Part shown: piece after piece, positions 52,688-60,326 of the stretch
Layout of the letters: every line of letters starts with the position of its first letter
Numbering within the stretch: the first letter of the stretch is position 1
Assembly: GCF_014202215.1 (NCBI RefSeq)
Contig: NZ_JACHGB010000002.1
Coordinates: 310,001 to 374,000 of the forward strand
Reading direction: 5' to 3'
Source: Quisquiliibacterium transsilvanicum
GTDB taxonomy: Bacteria; Pseudomonadota; Gammaproteobacteria; Burkholderiales; Burkholderiaceae_E
DNA: 64,000 nucleotides
Program-made: the position numbers and the translations under genes
The notes under the pieces: model-generated
What the model was told of the DNA's origin: nothing
Databases searched by the model: none
What the model saw: the letters and a program-made list of their open reading frames with translations, nothing else

Positions 52688-54037
52688 GTGGAAGACAACG
52701 GAGTGGAAAAGTTCGGACCGGTTAGGGTCGGCCTGCTCGGCGCAGGGACCGTGGGCGGCGGCACCTTCGAGGTGCTCTGGCGCAACCAGGCCGAGATCAC
52801 CCGGCGCGCCGGACGCCGCATCGAGATCGCGCGCATCGCCGACCTGAACACCGCGCGCGCAGGTGAGATCGCCGCGGGGCGCGCCGAGGTCACCGACGAC
52901 GCGATGTCGGTGGTCACCGATCCCGGCATCGACATCGTCGTCGAGCTGATCGGCGGCTACGGCATCGCCAGGAAACTCGTGCTGGCCGCCATCGAGAACG
53001 GCAAGCACGTGGTCACCGCCAACAAGGCGCTGCTCGCGGTGCATGGCAACGAGATCTTCGAGGCCGCCTCGCGCAAGGGCGTGATGGTGGCCTTCGAGGC
53101 GGCCGTCGCCGGCGGCATCCCGATCATCAAGGCGCTGCGCGAGGGCCTCACCGCCAACCGCATCGAGTGGATCGCCGGGATCATCAACGGCACCACCAAT
53201 TTCATCCTGTCCGAAATGCGCGACAAGGGCCTGGCCTTCGACGTCGTGCTCGCCGAGGCGCAGCGGCTGGGCTACGCCGAGGCCGACCCCACCTTCGACA
53301 TCGAGGGCATCGACGCCGCGCACAAGGCCACCATCCTCGCGGCGATCGCCTTCGGCATCCCGGTGAGCTTCGACAAGGCCTACGTCGAGGGCATCACCAA
53401 TCTGCAGGCGGAAGACATCCGCTACGCGGAGCAGCTCGGCTACCGGATCAAGCTGCTCGGCATCACGCGCCGGCGCATGGACAACGGCAAGCTGCGCGGC
53501 ATCGAGCTGCGGGTCCATCCCACGCTGATTCCCGCCAAGCGGCTGCTCGCCAACGTCGAGGGCGCGATGAACGCGGTGCTGGTCAAGGGCGACGCCGTCG
53601 GCCACACCCTGTACTACGGCAAGGGCGCAGGCGCCGAGCCCACCGGCAGCGCGGTGGTTGCCGACCTGGTCGACGTGGCGCGAATGCTCACCTCCGATCC
53701 CGGCAATCGCGTGCCGCATCTCGCCTTCCAGGCCGAGGCCGTGGCCGACCTGCCCATCCTCGCGATCGAGGAGGTGGAGACCTCGTACTACCTGCGCCTG
53801 CGCGTGGCCGACGAGCCTGGCGTGCTCGCCGACATCACGCGCATCCTCGCGGACGCCGGCATCTCGATCGACGCGGCGCTGCAGCGCGAGCCCGACGAGG
53901 GCGAGAACCAGACCGACATCATCCTGCTCACGCATCGCACGATCGAGAAGCAGGCGATCGCAGCCATTGCGCGGATCGAGGCCCTGCCCACGGTGCTGTC
54001 CAAGGCCACCAGGATCCGCCTCGAAGACCTGAACTGA
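52688..54037 (+). CDS. hom: Homoserine dehydrogenase
   Basis: A 449-residue enzyme reducing aspartate semialdehyde to homoserine. The NAD(P) motif is VGLLGAGTVGGGTFEVL; catalytic residues lie in AGIINGTTNFILSEM and GYAEADPTFDIEGIDAAHK. A C-terminal ACT domain (YYLRLRVADEPGVLADITRIL) points to feedback by threonine. The start is GTG at 52688; a GTG at 52703 is also possible and no ribosome site clearly decides. Between alaC and thrC. Confidence 0.96.
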   Translation: MEDNGVEKFGPVRVGLLGAGTVGGGTFEVLWRNQAEITRRAGRRIEIARIADLNTARAGEIAAGRAEVTDDAMSVVTDPGIDIVVELIGGYGIARKLVLAAIENGKHVVTANKALLAVHGNEIFEAASRKGVMVAFEAAVAGGIPIIKALREGLTANRIEWIAGIINGTTNFILSEMRDKGLAFDVVLAEAQRLGYAEADPTFDIEGIDAAHKATILAAIAFGIPVSFDKAYVEGITNLQAEDIRYAEQLGYRIKLLGITRRRMDNGKLRGIELRVHPTLIPAKRLLANVEGAMNAVLVKGDAVGHTLYYGKGAGAEPTGSAVVADLVDVARMLTSDPGNRVPHLAFQAEAVADLPILAIEEVETSYYLRLRVADEPGVLADITRILADAGISIDAALQREPDEGENQTDIILLTHRTIEKQAIAAIARIEALPTVLSKATRIRLEDLN

Positions 54038-54056
54038 GACCGGGAACCCGATCAGC

Positions 54057-55475
54057 ATGCGTTACGTATCCACCCGCGGCGGCCTCCAGCCGTCGAGCTT
54101 TTCCGAGATCCTGCTGGGCGGGCTGGGGCCCGACGGCGGCCTGGTCGTCCCCGAGGAATATCCGAAGGTCGACGCCGCCACGCTGGCGTCCTGGCGCGGG
54201 CTGTCCTACCCGCAGCTGGCCTTCGAGGTGCTGCGCCGCTATGCCGGCGACATCGGCGAATCCACGCTGCGCGCGCTGATCGAGCGCACCTACACCGAGC
54301 AGGTGTTCGGCAGCGCCGACATCACGCCGGTGATGGGCCTGGAAGACGAGCTCTACCTGCTGCGCCTGTCCAACGGCCCCACGCTGGCGTTCAAGGACGT
54401 GGCGATGCAGCTGCTGGGCAACCTGTTCGAGCATGTGCTCGAGCAGCAGGGGCGGCAGCTGAACATCCTGGGCGCCACCTCGGGCGACACCGGCAGCGCA
54501 GCGGAGTACGCGATGCGCGGCAAGCATGGCATCAGCGTCTTCATGCTGTCGCCGCACGGCCGCATGAGCGCCTTCCAGCGCGCGCAGATGTTCTCGCTGC
54601 GCGACCCCAACGTCTTCAACATCGCTGTCTACGGCGTGTTCGACGACTGCCAGGACATGGTCAAGGCGGTGTCCGCCGACCTCGGCTTCAAGTCGCGCTA
54701 CGCGATCGGCACCGTCAACTCGATCAACTGGGCGCGGGTCGTCGCCCAGGTCGTCTACTACTTCAAGGCCTGGCTCGCGGTCACCCAGGCCGACGACGAG
54801 CTGGTCTCGTTCAGCGTTCCCTCGGGCAACTTCGGCAACGTGCTGGCTGGTCACATCGCGCGGATGATGGGCCTGCCGATCCGCCGGCTGGTGGTGGCCA
54901 CCAACGAGAACGACGTGCTCGACGAGTTCTTCCGCACCGGCCGTTACCGCGCGCGCAGCACCGCCGAGACCTCGCAGACCAGCAGCCCGTCGATGGACAT
55001 TTCCAGGGCATCGAACTTCGAGCGCTTCGTGTTCGACCTGCTGGGACGCGACCCGCAGCGCGTCGCCGCGCTGTGGCGCGAGCTCGACGAGCGCGGCGAG
55101 TTCGACCTGGCCGGCACGCCGGAGTTCGCGCGGATCTCCGACTACGGATTCGTGTCCGGGCGCAGCACCCATGCCGACCGGCTCGCCACCATCCGCGCGA
55201 CTGCGTCGAAGTACGGCGTCACGGTGGACCCGCACACCGCCGACGGGCTGTTCGTCGCCGAGCCCTGGCGCGAGGCCGGGGTGAAGATGATCTGCCTCGA
55301 AACCGCGCTGCCGGTGAAGTTCGCCGAGACCATCCGCGAGGCGCTGGGCCAGGAGCCGGAGCGTCCCGCTGCCTTCGAGGGCATCGAGCTGCTCGGCCAG
55401 CGCTTCACGCTGATGCCGACGGACGTGGTCGAACTCAAGCGCTACATCGCCGCGCACTGTCCGGCCGTGGCGTGA
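54057..55475 (+). CDS. thrC: Threonine synthase
   Basis: A 472-residue PLP enzyme converting phosphohomoserine to threonine. The start MRYVSTRGGLQPSSFSEILLGGLGPDGGLVVPE, the PLP Lys in NGPTLAFKDVAMQLL and the phosphate loop GATSGDTGSAAEYAM are all present. It is 19 bases after hom. No thrB lies between them; as is usual in this group, homoserine kinase must be elsewhere. Its stop overlaps the GTG of the following transporter. Confidence 0.97.
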   Translation: MRYVSTRGGLQPSSFSEILLGGLGPDGGLVVPEEYPKVDAATLASWRGLSYPQLAFEVLRRYAGDIGESTLRALIERTYTEQVFGSADITPVMGLEDELYLLRLSNGPTLAFKDVAMQLLGNLFEHVLEQQGRQLNILGATSGDTGSAAEYAMRGKHGISVFMLSPHGRMSAFQRAQMFSLRDPNVFNIAVYGVFDDCQDMVKAVSADLGFKSRYAIGTVNSINWARVVAQVVYYFKAWLAVTQADDELVSFSVPSGNFGNVLAGHIARMMGLPIRRLVVATNENDVLDEFFRTGRYRARSTAETSQTSSPSMDISRASNFERFVFDLLGRDPQRVAALWRELDERGEFDLAGTPEFARISDYGFVSGRSTHADRLATIRATASKYGVTVDPHTADGLFVAEPWREAGVKMICLETALPVKFAETIREALGQEPERPAAFEGIELLGQRFTLMPTDVVELKRYIAAHCPAVA

Positions 55476-56458
55476 CCGCGCGGCACTGGCTGCTGCTGGT
55501 GGCCACCGCGGCCAGCTTCGCCAGTTCCATCCTGATCAACAAGGTGCTGATCGGGCAGCTGCCGCCGTTCACGCTGGCGGCGTCGCGGGCCCTGCTCGCG
55601 GCGCCCATCTGCCTGTTGGCGCTGCGGCTGGCCGGGCGCAGGCTGCCCCGCGGCGAGGACCTGCGCACCGTGGTCTACGCAGCGATCGGCGTCATCGTGA
55701 TTCCGTACTGCGCGCTGGCGCTGGGCCAGCGCACCATCAGCGGCGGGCTGTCGGGCATCCTCTACTCGACCATGCCGCTGTTCACGCTGCTGGCCGCGCA
55801 CTTCATCCTGCACGACGAGCGCATGGGCCTGCGCAAGCTCTCCGGCGTCGCGCTGGGCGTGGCGGGCGTGGTGGCGGTGATCGGCCCCTCGCTGCTGGGC
55901 GGGCTGGGCGCGCATGCGGTGGCGGAGCTGATCACGCTGTGCGGGCCGCTGGCCTATGCGATCGGCGCGGTGCTGATGCGCCGCTCGAAGCACATCGACG
56001 CACTGGTGCTCACCACCGGGATGTTCGTGGTGGCGGGCGCGGTGCTGGCGCCGGTCGCGCTGCTCGCGGAGCGCCCGTGGACGCTGGCGCCGGATGCGGC
56101 CACCATTGGCTGGCTGCTGCTGATGGTCGTGTTCGGCACCATCCTGCCGGCCGCGCTGAATTACCTGCTGGTGCAGCGCGTGGGCGCCACCCGCGCCTCG
56201 GTGGCGATGTTCCTGATGCCGATGATCGCGGTGCTGGCGGGCGCGCTGATGATGGGCGAGCGGCTCGGCGCGCCGGCCTTCGCGGGAATGGCGCTGATCC
56301 TCGCCGGCAGCGTGCTCGTCAACGGCGTCGGTTTCGGGCGCAGTGCGCGAGCCCGGGTGCAGGTGAAATCGCAGGCGCAGGCGCAGGCGCAGGCGCAGGT
56401 GAAGGCGGAGGCGCAGGCGCAGGCGCAGGCGCAGGTGAAGGCGGAGGCGCAGGCATGA
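55472..56458 (+). CDS. EamA/DMT family transporter with repetitive tail
   Basis: A 328-residue membrane protein with ten hydrophobic segments in two EamA repeats (FASSILINKVLIGQLPPFTLAASRALLAAP; LCGPLAYAIGAVLMRRS). Such proteins export amino acids or metabolites. Coupling to thrC (GTGA overlap) suggests threonine or homoserine export, inferred from position only. The last 33 residues are Gln-Ala/Lys repeats from a 36-base tandem repeat. Its stop overlaps the mobB ATG. Confidence 0.85.
   Translation: MTARHWLLLVATAASFASSILINKVLIGQLPPFTLAASRALLAAPICLLALRLAGRRLPRGEDLRTVVYAAIGVIVIPYCALALGQRTISGGLSGILYSTMPLFTLLAAHFILHDERMGLRKLSGVALGVAGVVAVIGPSLLGGLGAHAVAELITLCGPLAYAIGAVLMRRSKHIDALVLTTGMFVVAGAVLAPVALLAERPWTLAPDAATIGWLLLMVVFGTILPAALNYLLVQRVGATRASVAMFLMPMIAVLAGALMMGERLGAPAFAGMALILAGSVLVNGVGFGRSARARVQVKSQAQAQAQAQVKAEAQAQAQAQVKAEAQA
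56360..56457 (+). repeat. 36-base tandem repeat at the transporter 3' end
   Basis: CAGGTG recurs at exact 36-base spacing (56360, 56396, 56432), giving about 2.7 units. Each is filled with GCGCAG hexamers and encodes QVK(S/A)(Q/E)AQAQAQA. The array runs into the overlap with the mobB start codon, so changes in copy number would occur right before that ribosome site. Confidence 0.93.
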
Positions 56459-56952
56459 ACGTGTTCGGCTTCGCCGGCTGGTCAGGGGCGGGCAAGACCA
56501 CGCTGATCGAGCAGCTGATCCCGCGGCTGGTCGCGCGCGGCCTGAGGGTGTCGCTGATCAAGCATGCGCATCACTCCTTCGACATCGACAAGCCCGGCAA
56601 GGACTCCTACCGGCACCGCGAGGCCGGCGCCACCGAGGTGCTGATCGCCTCCGACAGGCGCTGGGTGCTGATGCACGAGCTGCGCGGCGAGACCGGGCCC
56701 ACGCTCGACGAGCAGGTGGCGATGCTCTCGCCCTGCGACCTGGTGCTGGTCGAGGGCTACAAGGCCGCGCCGATCCCGAAGATCGAGGTGCACCGCCCGG
56801 CGCTCGGCAAGCCGCTGCTGCATCCGGGCGACCCGCACATCGTCGCGCTGGCCGCCGACGCCCCGCTGCCGGGCCCGCTGCCGCTGCTGGACCTGAACCG
56901 GCCCGACGAGGTGGCCGAGTTCCTCTGCACGCTCATGGAGAATGGACGATGA
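56455..56952 (+). CDS. mobB: Molybdopterin-guanine dinucleotide biosynthesis protein MobB
   Basis: A 165-residue P-loop GTP-binding protein. Walker A is GWSGAGKTTLIEQL; SLIKHAHHSFDIDKPGKDSYRHREAGA and LVEGYKAAPIPKIEVHR are typical of MobB. It assists MobA in forming the guanine dinucleotide cofactor used by enzymes such as the formate dehydrogenase at the start of the window. The ATG overlaps the transporter stop, and its own stop overlaps moeA (ATGA). Confidence 0.94.
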   Translation: MNVFGFAGWSGAGKTTLIEQLIPRLVARGLRVSLIKHAHHSFDIDKPGKDSYRHREAGATEVLIASDRRWVLMHELRGETGPTLDEQVAMLSPCDLVLVEGYKAAPIPKIEVHRPALGKPLLHPGDPHIVALAADAPLPGPLPLLDLNRPDEVAEFLCTLMENGR

Positions 56953-58259
56953 AGTCACCGCTGATGCCCTTCGACGATGCGCTGGCGGCGCTGCTGGCGC
57001 ACGCGGCACCGGTTGCCGGCACCGAGCATGTGCCCACCCTGGAGGCCGACGGCCGGGTGCTCGCGCAGGCTCAGCGCTCGACGATGAACGTGCCCGCCGC
57101 CGACAACACCCAGATGGACGGGTACGCGGTGCGCTGCGCCGACCTGTCCGGCGCCACCGGCGAAGCCGTGCGCCTGCGGGTCTCCCAGAAGATCCTCGCA
57201 GGCCACCCGGGCTCTGCGCTCGAGCCCGGCACCGCGGCGCGCATCTTCACCGGCGCCGAGATCCCCGACGGCGCGGACGCAGTCGTGATGCAGGAGCAGG
57301 CGCAGGCGGACGGCGAGCACGTCCTCATCCAGCACCGGCCCCAGCCCGGCGAATGGATCCGCCGCACCGGCGAGGACATTCGCGAGGGCGGTGTCATCCT
57401 GGAGGCAGGCACACGGCTTACGCCGCAGGCCACCGGCTTGGCCGCATCGATCGGCCTTGCCCGACTGCCGGTGCGCCGCCGCGTGCGCGTCGCCTGCTTC
57501 CACACCGGCGACGAGCTGGTGATGCCCGGCGAGTCGCTCCCGCCGGGCGCCATCTACAACAGCAACCGCTTCTTTCTCGGCGCGCTGCTGCGCCGGCTGG
57601 GCTGCGAGGTGACCGACCTCGGCATCGTTCCCGATTCGCTCGAGGCCACTCGCGCCGCGCTGCGCGAAGCGGCCGCCGGGCACGATCTGGTGCTCACCTC
57701 CGGCGGCGTGTCGGTGGGCGATGCCGACCACGTCAAGCCCGCAGTGCAGGCCGAAGGCAGCCTGGATCTGTGGCAGATCGCGATCAAGCCGGGCAAGCCG
57801 CTGGCCTACGGGCGGGTGCGGCGCGGGCGGCAGGACGCGGCCGACGCTGCGCCCTCGGGTGCTGCGGCCTCGGGTACTGCGGCCTCGGGTGCTGCGGCCG
57901 GGCCCGACCTCGGCGAGTTCGCCCACTTCATCGGCCTGCCGGGCAACCCGGTGTCGAGCTTCGTCACCTTGCTGCTGCTGGTGCGGCCCTTCGTGCTGCG
58001 GCTGGCCGGCGCGCGCGACATCGCGCCGCAGGCCTTCCCGCTGCGCGCCGACTTCGACTGGCCGCGGCCCGACAAGCGCCGCGAATTCCTGCGCGCGCGC
58101 GTCAACTCCGATGGGGGGCTCGACCTGTTCCCCAACCAGGGCTCCGCGGTGCTCACCTCCACGGTGTGGGCGGACGGGCTGGTGGACAACCCCGCGGGCC
58201 GGGCGATCGCGCGCGGCGAGACTGTGCGCTTCTTGCCGATGGCGGGATTGCTGGGGTGA
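56949..58259 (+). CDS. moeA: Molybdopterin molybdenumtransferase MoeA
   Basis: A 436-residue enzyme inserting molybdate into adenylylated molybdopterin. QMDGYAVRCADLSG, FTGAEIPDGADAVVMQE, TSGGVSVGDADHVKPAV and GLPGNPVSSFVTLLLLVRPF are the family motifs. Between the last two, about 20 residues of Ala/Ser/Gly (ASGTAASGAA) are inserted by a 15-base tandem repeat, making it slightly longer than usual. Cotranslated with mobB. The next Mo-cofactor genes resume only at 59.2 kb, after a toxin–antitoxin insertion. Confidence 0.95.
   Translation: MKSPLMPFDDALAALLAHAAPVAGTEHVPTLEADGRVLAQAQRSTMNVPAADNTQMDGYAVRCADLSGATGEAVRLRVSQKILAGHPGSALEPGTAARIFTGAEIPDGADAVVMQEQAQADGEHVLIQHRPQPGEWIRRTGEDIREGGVILEAGTRLTPQATGLAASIGLARLPVRRRVRVACFHTGDELVMPGESLPPGAIYNSNRFFLGALLRRLGCEVTDLGIVPDSLEATRAALREAAAGHDLVLTSGGVSVGDADHVKPAVQAEGSLDLWQIAIKPGKPLAYGRVRRGRQDAADAAPSGAAASGTAASGAAAGPDLGEFAHFIGLPGNPVSSFVTLLLLVRPFVLRLAGARDIAPQAFPLRADFDWPRPDKRREFLRARVNSDGGLDLFPNQGSAVLTSTVWADGLVDNPAGRAIARGETVRFLPMAGLLG
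57851..57899 (+). repeat. 15-base tandem repeat inside moeA
   Basis: About 3.3 units of GGCCTCGGGTGCTGC (with single-base variants) encode an Ala/Ser/Gly loop between two conserved MoeA motifs. In frame. Confidence 0.92.
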
Positions 58260-58302
58260 CGCGCAGGCCAGCCTCGGACGGAGGGACCGACCGTTCGGAG
58301 GC

Positions 58303-58340
58303 TTGACCGATCCGAAATCATGCGCATAAAGTATGCGCAT
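58303..58340 (+). promoter_or_regulatory. ccdAB promoter and palindromic operator
   Basis: The self-complementary octamer ATGCGCAT occurs twice (58320–58327 and 58333–58340) around AAAGT. It overlaps a possible promoter: −35 TTGACC at 58303–58308 and −10 CATAAA at 58325–58330. The second octamer covers the ccdA start codons. This is a natural site for autorepression by the CcdAB complex. Confidence 0.55.
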
Positions 58341-58605
58341 GGAACATACCGTTCGCGAGCAGGCTGCCATCTACGACGTCACGGCGCCAAAGCGGGCCGC
58401 CAACGTGTCGGTCAATGCCGATCTCCTCCGGCGTGCCCGAGAACTCGGAGTGAACTTCTCTGCCGTCCTTGAGCGCGCGCTCGTCGACGCCGTCCGCACT
58501 GCCGCACAGCAGCGCTGGCGCGACGAGAACCGCGAGGCCATCGAGGCCTACAACCTTCATGTGGAGCGGGACGGCTGCTTTGGCGACCGCCTGCGTTCTT
58601 TCTGA
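58333..58605 (+). CDS. ccdA: CcdA-type antitoxin
   Basis: A 90-residue antitoxin. The N-terminal ribbon-helix-helix APKRAANVSVNADLLRRARELGVNFSAVLERAL binds DNA; the C-terminal RWRDENREAIEAYNLHVERDGCFGDRLRSF is the toxin-binding tail typical of CcdA (ending in the usual G-x-x-x-DxxR/SF pattern). ATG at 58333 or 58339; neither has a ribosome site and both lie in the operator palindrome. It neutralises the CcdB toxin encoded 26 bases downstream. Confidence 0.92.
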   Translation: MRMEHTVREQAAIYDVTAPKRAANVSVNADLLRRARELGVNFSAVLERALVDAVRTAAQQRWRDENREAIEAYNLHVERDGCFGDRLRSF

Positions 58606-58631
58606 CCCATCAGACATCCCTGCTGGGAGCC

Positions 58632-58949
58632 ATGGCGCAGTTCGATGTTCACGCCAATGCAGACCCGGGCAGCCGGGCGCGGATGCCTTACCTGGTCGAC
58701 GTTCAGTCCGATCTTCTGGGTGATCTGGCCAGCCGCGTCGTCGTTCCTCTCGTTCGTGCCGACGATTCCGTGCTGCGTCCCCTCGCGCGCCTGACGCCGG
58801 TGTTCGAGCTGGAGGGGCGGGAGTTCGTTTTCGTCACTCCCGAACTGGCCGGCGTGTCGCGCTCGGTGCTGGGTCGCAAGGTGGCGTCGCTCGCGTCTCG
58901 CCGGCACGAGATCGTGGCCGCGTTCGACATGCTGATCAGTGGCGTCTGA
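58632..58949 (+). CDS. ccdB: CcdB-type gyrase-poison toxin
   Basis: A 105-residue toxin of the CcdB family: MAQFDVHANADP, MPYLVDVQSDLLGDLASRVVVPLV and FVFVTPELAGVSRSVLGRKVASLASRRHEIVAAFDMLISGV align with CcdB throughout. CcdB traps DNA gyrase on DNA. The C-terminal Trp-Gly-Ile that is critical in the F-plasmid protein reads Ser-Gly-Val here, so potency may differ. GGGAG precedes the ATG. Confidence 0.92.
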   Translation: MAQFDVHANADPGSRARMPYLVDVQSDLLGDLASRVVVPLVRADDSVLRPLARLTPVFELEGREFVFVTPELAGVSRSVLGRKVASLASRRHEIVAAFDMLISGV

Positions 58950-58951
58950 GC

Positions 58952-59122
58952 CGTTCGGCTGAATCGCGGCTGGTGCTGGAGCTCGTCAGCGGCAGCGACT
59001 GCTCGGCCTACGACTGCGAGTTCGTCGCGCTCGCCATGCGACTGGACACCCGAATGGTCACGATGGACCGGAATCTGCTGCGGTCGTTTCCGTCGCGTTG
59101 CGTATCATTGATTCCCACTTGA
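58952..59122 (+). pseudogene. Remnant of a VapC-type PIN-domain toxin
   Basis: After ccdB a reading frame ending at TGA 59120–59122 translates to LVLELVSGSDCSAYDCEFVALAMRLDTRMVTMDRNLLRSFP and a short tail. CSAYDCEFVALA followed by VTMDRNLLRSFP is the C-terminal third of VapC PIN nucleases, with two of the acidic residues. The N-terminal two thirds, including the first catalytic Asp, and any vapB are missing; the frame upstream runs into ccdB in another frame. A decayed second toxin–antitoxin module. Confidence 0.6.
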
Positions 59123-59168
59123 GCCGCTTTCCGGGGCGGCCCCGCAACTTCCCCCTGAGCGCCCAGCC

Positions 59169-59426
59169 GTGACGATCACCATTCTCTACTTCGCCAGCCT
59201 GCGCGAAACCGTCGGCACCGACAGCGAGCAGTCAGCACTGCCGCCAGGCGTGAGCACAGCCGGCCAGCTGCGCGGCTGGCTTCGGGAACGCGGCTCGCCG
59301 TGGGCCGAGGCACTGGGCGAGGGCAGGGCGGTGCGAGTCGCGGTCAACAAGGTGATGGCCATCGACGGCACTCCGGTGCCCGACGGCGCCGAGGTGGCCT
59401 TCTTCCCGCCGGTCACCGGAGGCTGA
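59169..59426 (+). CDS. moaD: Molybdopterin synthase sulfur-carrier subunit MoaD
   Basis: An 85-residue ubiquitin-like protein: MTITILYFASLRETVGTDSE and VAVNKVMAIDGTPVPDGAEVAFFPPVTGG, ending in the Gly-Gly that carries the thiocarboxylate. GTG start after CCCAGCC. Followed one base later by moaE. Confidence 0.96.
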   Translation: MTITILYFASLRETVGTDSEQSALPPGVSTAGQLRGWLRERGSPWAEALGEGRAVRVAVNKVMAIDGTPVPDGAEVAFFPPVTGG

Positions 59427-59427
59427 C

Positions 59428-59889
59428 ATGTCCGTGCGCGTGCAGCGGGAAGACTTCGACCTCGGCGCGGAGGTCACTGCGCTGCGTGCCGGCAACCCGA
59501 AGGTGGGCGCGGTTGCCTCCTTCGTCGGCCTGGTGCGCGACCTCAACGACGGTTCCGGCGTGTCCACCCTCACGCTCGAGCACTACCCCGGCATGACCGA
59601 GAGCGCGCTCGAGGAGATCTGCGCGCAGGCCCGCGCCCGCTGGGATCTCCTCGACCTGCGGGTGATCCACCGCGTGGGCGAGCTGGCACCGCTCGACCAG
59701 ATCGTGCTGGTGGCGGTCAGCTCGGCCCATCGCGGCGAGGCCTTCGCTGCCTGCGAGTTCGTCATGGACTACCTGAAGACCCGCGCGCCGTTCTGGAAGA
59801 AGGAGCGCACCCCGCAGGGCGAACGCTGGGTGGAGGCCCGAAGCTCCGACGACCTGGCCGCAGCGCGATGGGACTCCGATGCCTCGTGA
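59428..59889 (+). CDS. moaE: Molybdopterin synthase catalytic subunit MoaE
   Basis: A 153-residue enzyme transferring sulfur from MoaD to precursor Z. GAVASFVGLVRDLNDGSGVSTLTLEHYPGMTE, VIHRVGELAPLDQIVLVAVSSAHRGEAFAACEFVMDYLKTRAPFWKKE, with the catalytic Lys pair, are canonical. Begins one base after moaD. A 20-base repeat starts at its stop codon. Confidence 0.97.
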   Translation: MSVRVQREDFDLGAEVTALRAGNPKVGAVASFVGLVRDLNDGSGVSTLTLEHYPGMTESALEEICAQARARWDLLDLRVIHRVGELAPLDQIVLVAVSSAHRGEAFAACEFVMDYLKTRAPFWKKERTPQGERWVEARSSDDLAAARWDSDAS

Positions 59890-59950
59890 CCCGGACCGCC
59901 GCATTGTGATCCGGGCCGGCGCATCGTGATCCGGGCCGGCGCATCGTGAT
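59881..59950 (+). repeat. 20-base tandem repeat between moaE and crcB
   Basis: Units at 59891, 59911 and 59931, consensus CCGGGCCGGCGCATCGTGAT, plus a partial unit over the moaE stop. The last unit contains the GTG start of crcB; equivalent GTGs in earlier units are out of frame because 20 is not a multiple of three. Confidence 0.9.
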
Positions 59951-60326
59951 CCGCATCGGCGCCGCGGGCTTCGCGGCGATCGCTGCCGGCGCGGTGCTCG
60001 GCGCGTGGCTGCGCTTCGCGCTGGGCGCGCTGCTCAATCGCAGCATCGAGTCGCTGCCGCTGGGCACGCTGGTCGCCAACTTGCTGGGCGGGCTGCTGGT
60101 CGGCGCCGCCATCGCCTGGCTTTCCCGGCACCCGGAGCTCTCGCCGCTGTGGCGGCTGTTCCTGGTCACCGGCTTCATGGGCGCGCTGACCACCTTCTCG
60201 ACCTTCTCCGCGGAGTCGCTGGAGCTGATCCAGCGCGGCGACGTCGGCTGGGCTTTCGCGCACGCCGGCCTGCACCTGTTCGGTTCGCTGGCCGCCGCGG
60301 CCATCGGCTTCCGGTTGGCAAGTTGA
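59946..60326 (+). CDS. crcB: Fluoride exporter CrcB/Fluc
   Basis: A 126-residue protein with four membrane helices. LGAWLRFALGALLN, GTLVANLLGGLLVG and TGFMGALTTFSTFSAESLEL hold the Asn and Phe residues of the fluoride path and the Na+-site region. Functions as a dimer to expel fluoride. GTG start inside the 20-base repeat. No fluoride riboswitch fits in the short gap after moaE. Confidence 0.94.
   Translation: MIRIGAAGFAAIAAGAVLGAWLRFALGALLNRSIESLPLGTLVANLLGGLLVGAAIAWLSRHPELSPLWRLFLVTGFMGALTTFSTFSAESLELIQRGDVGWAFAHAGLHLFGSLAAAAIGFRLAS

Noticed and set aside
59881-59950. Fluoride riboswitch upstream of crcB
   Set aside because: The gap is only about 56 bases and consists of a 20-base repeat with no pseudoknot-like arrangement.
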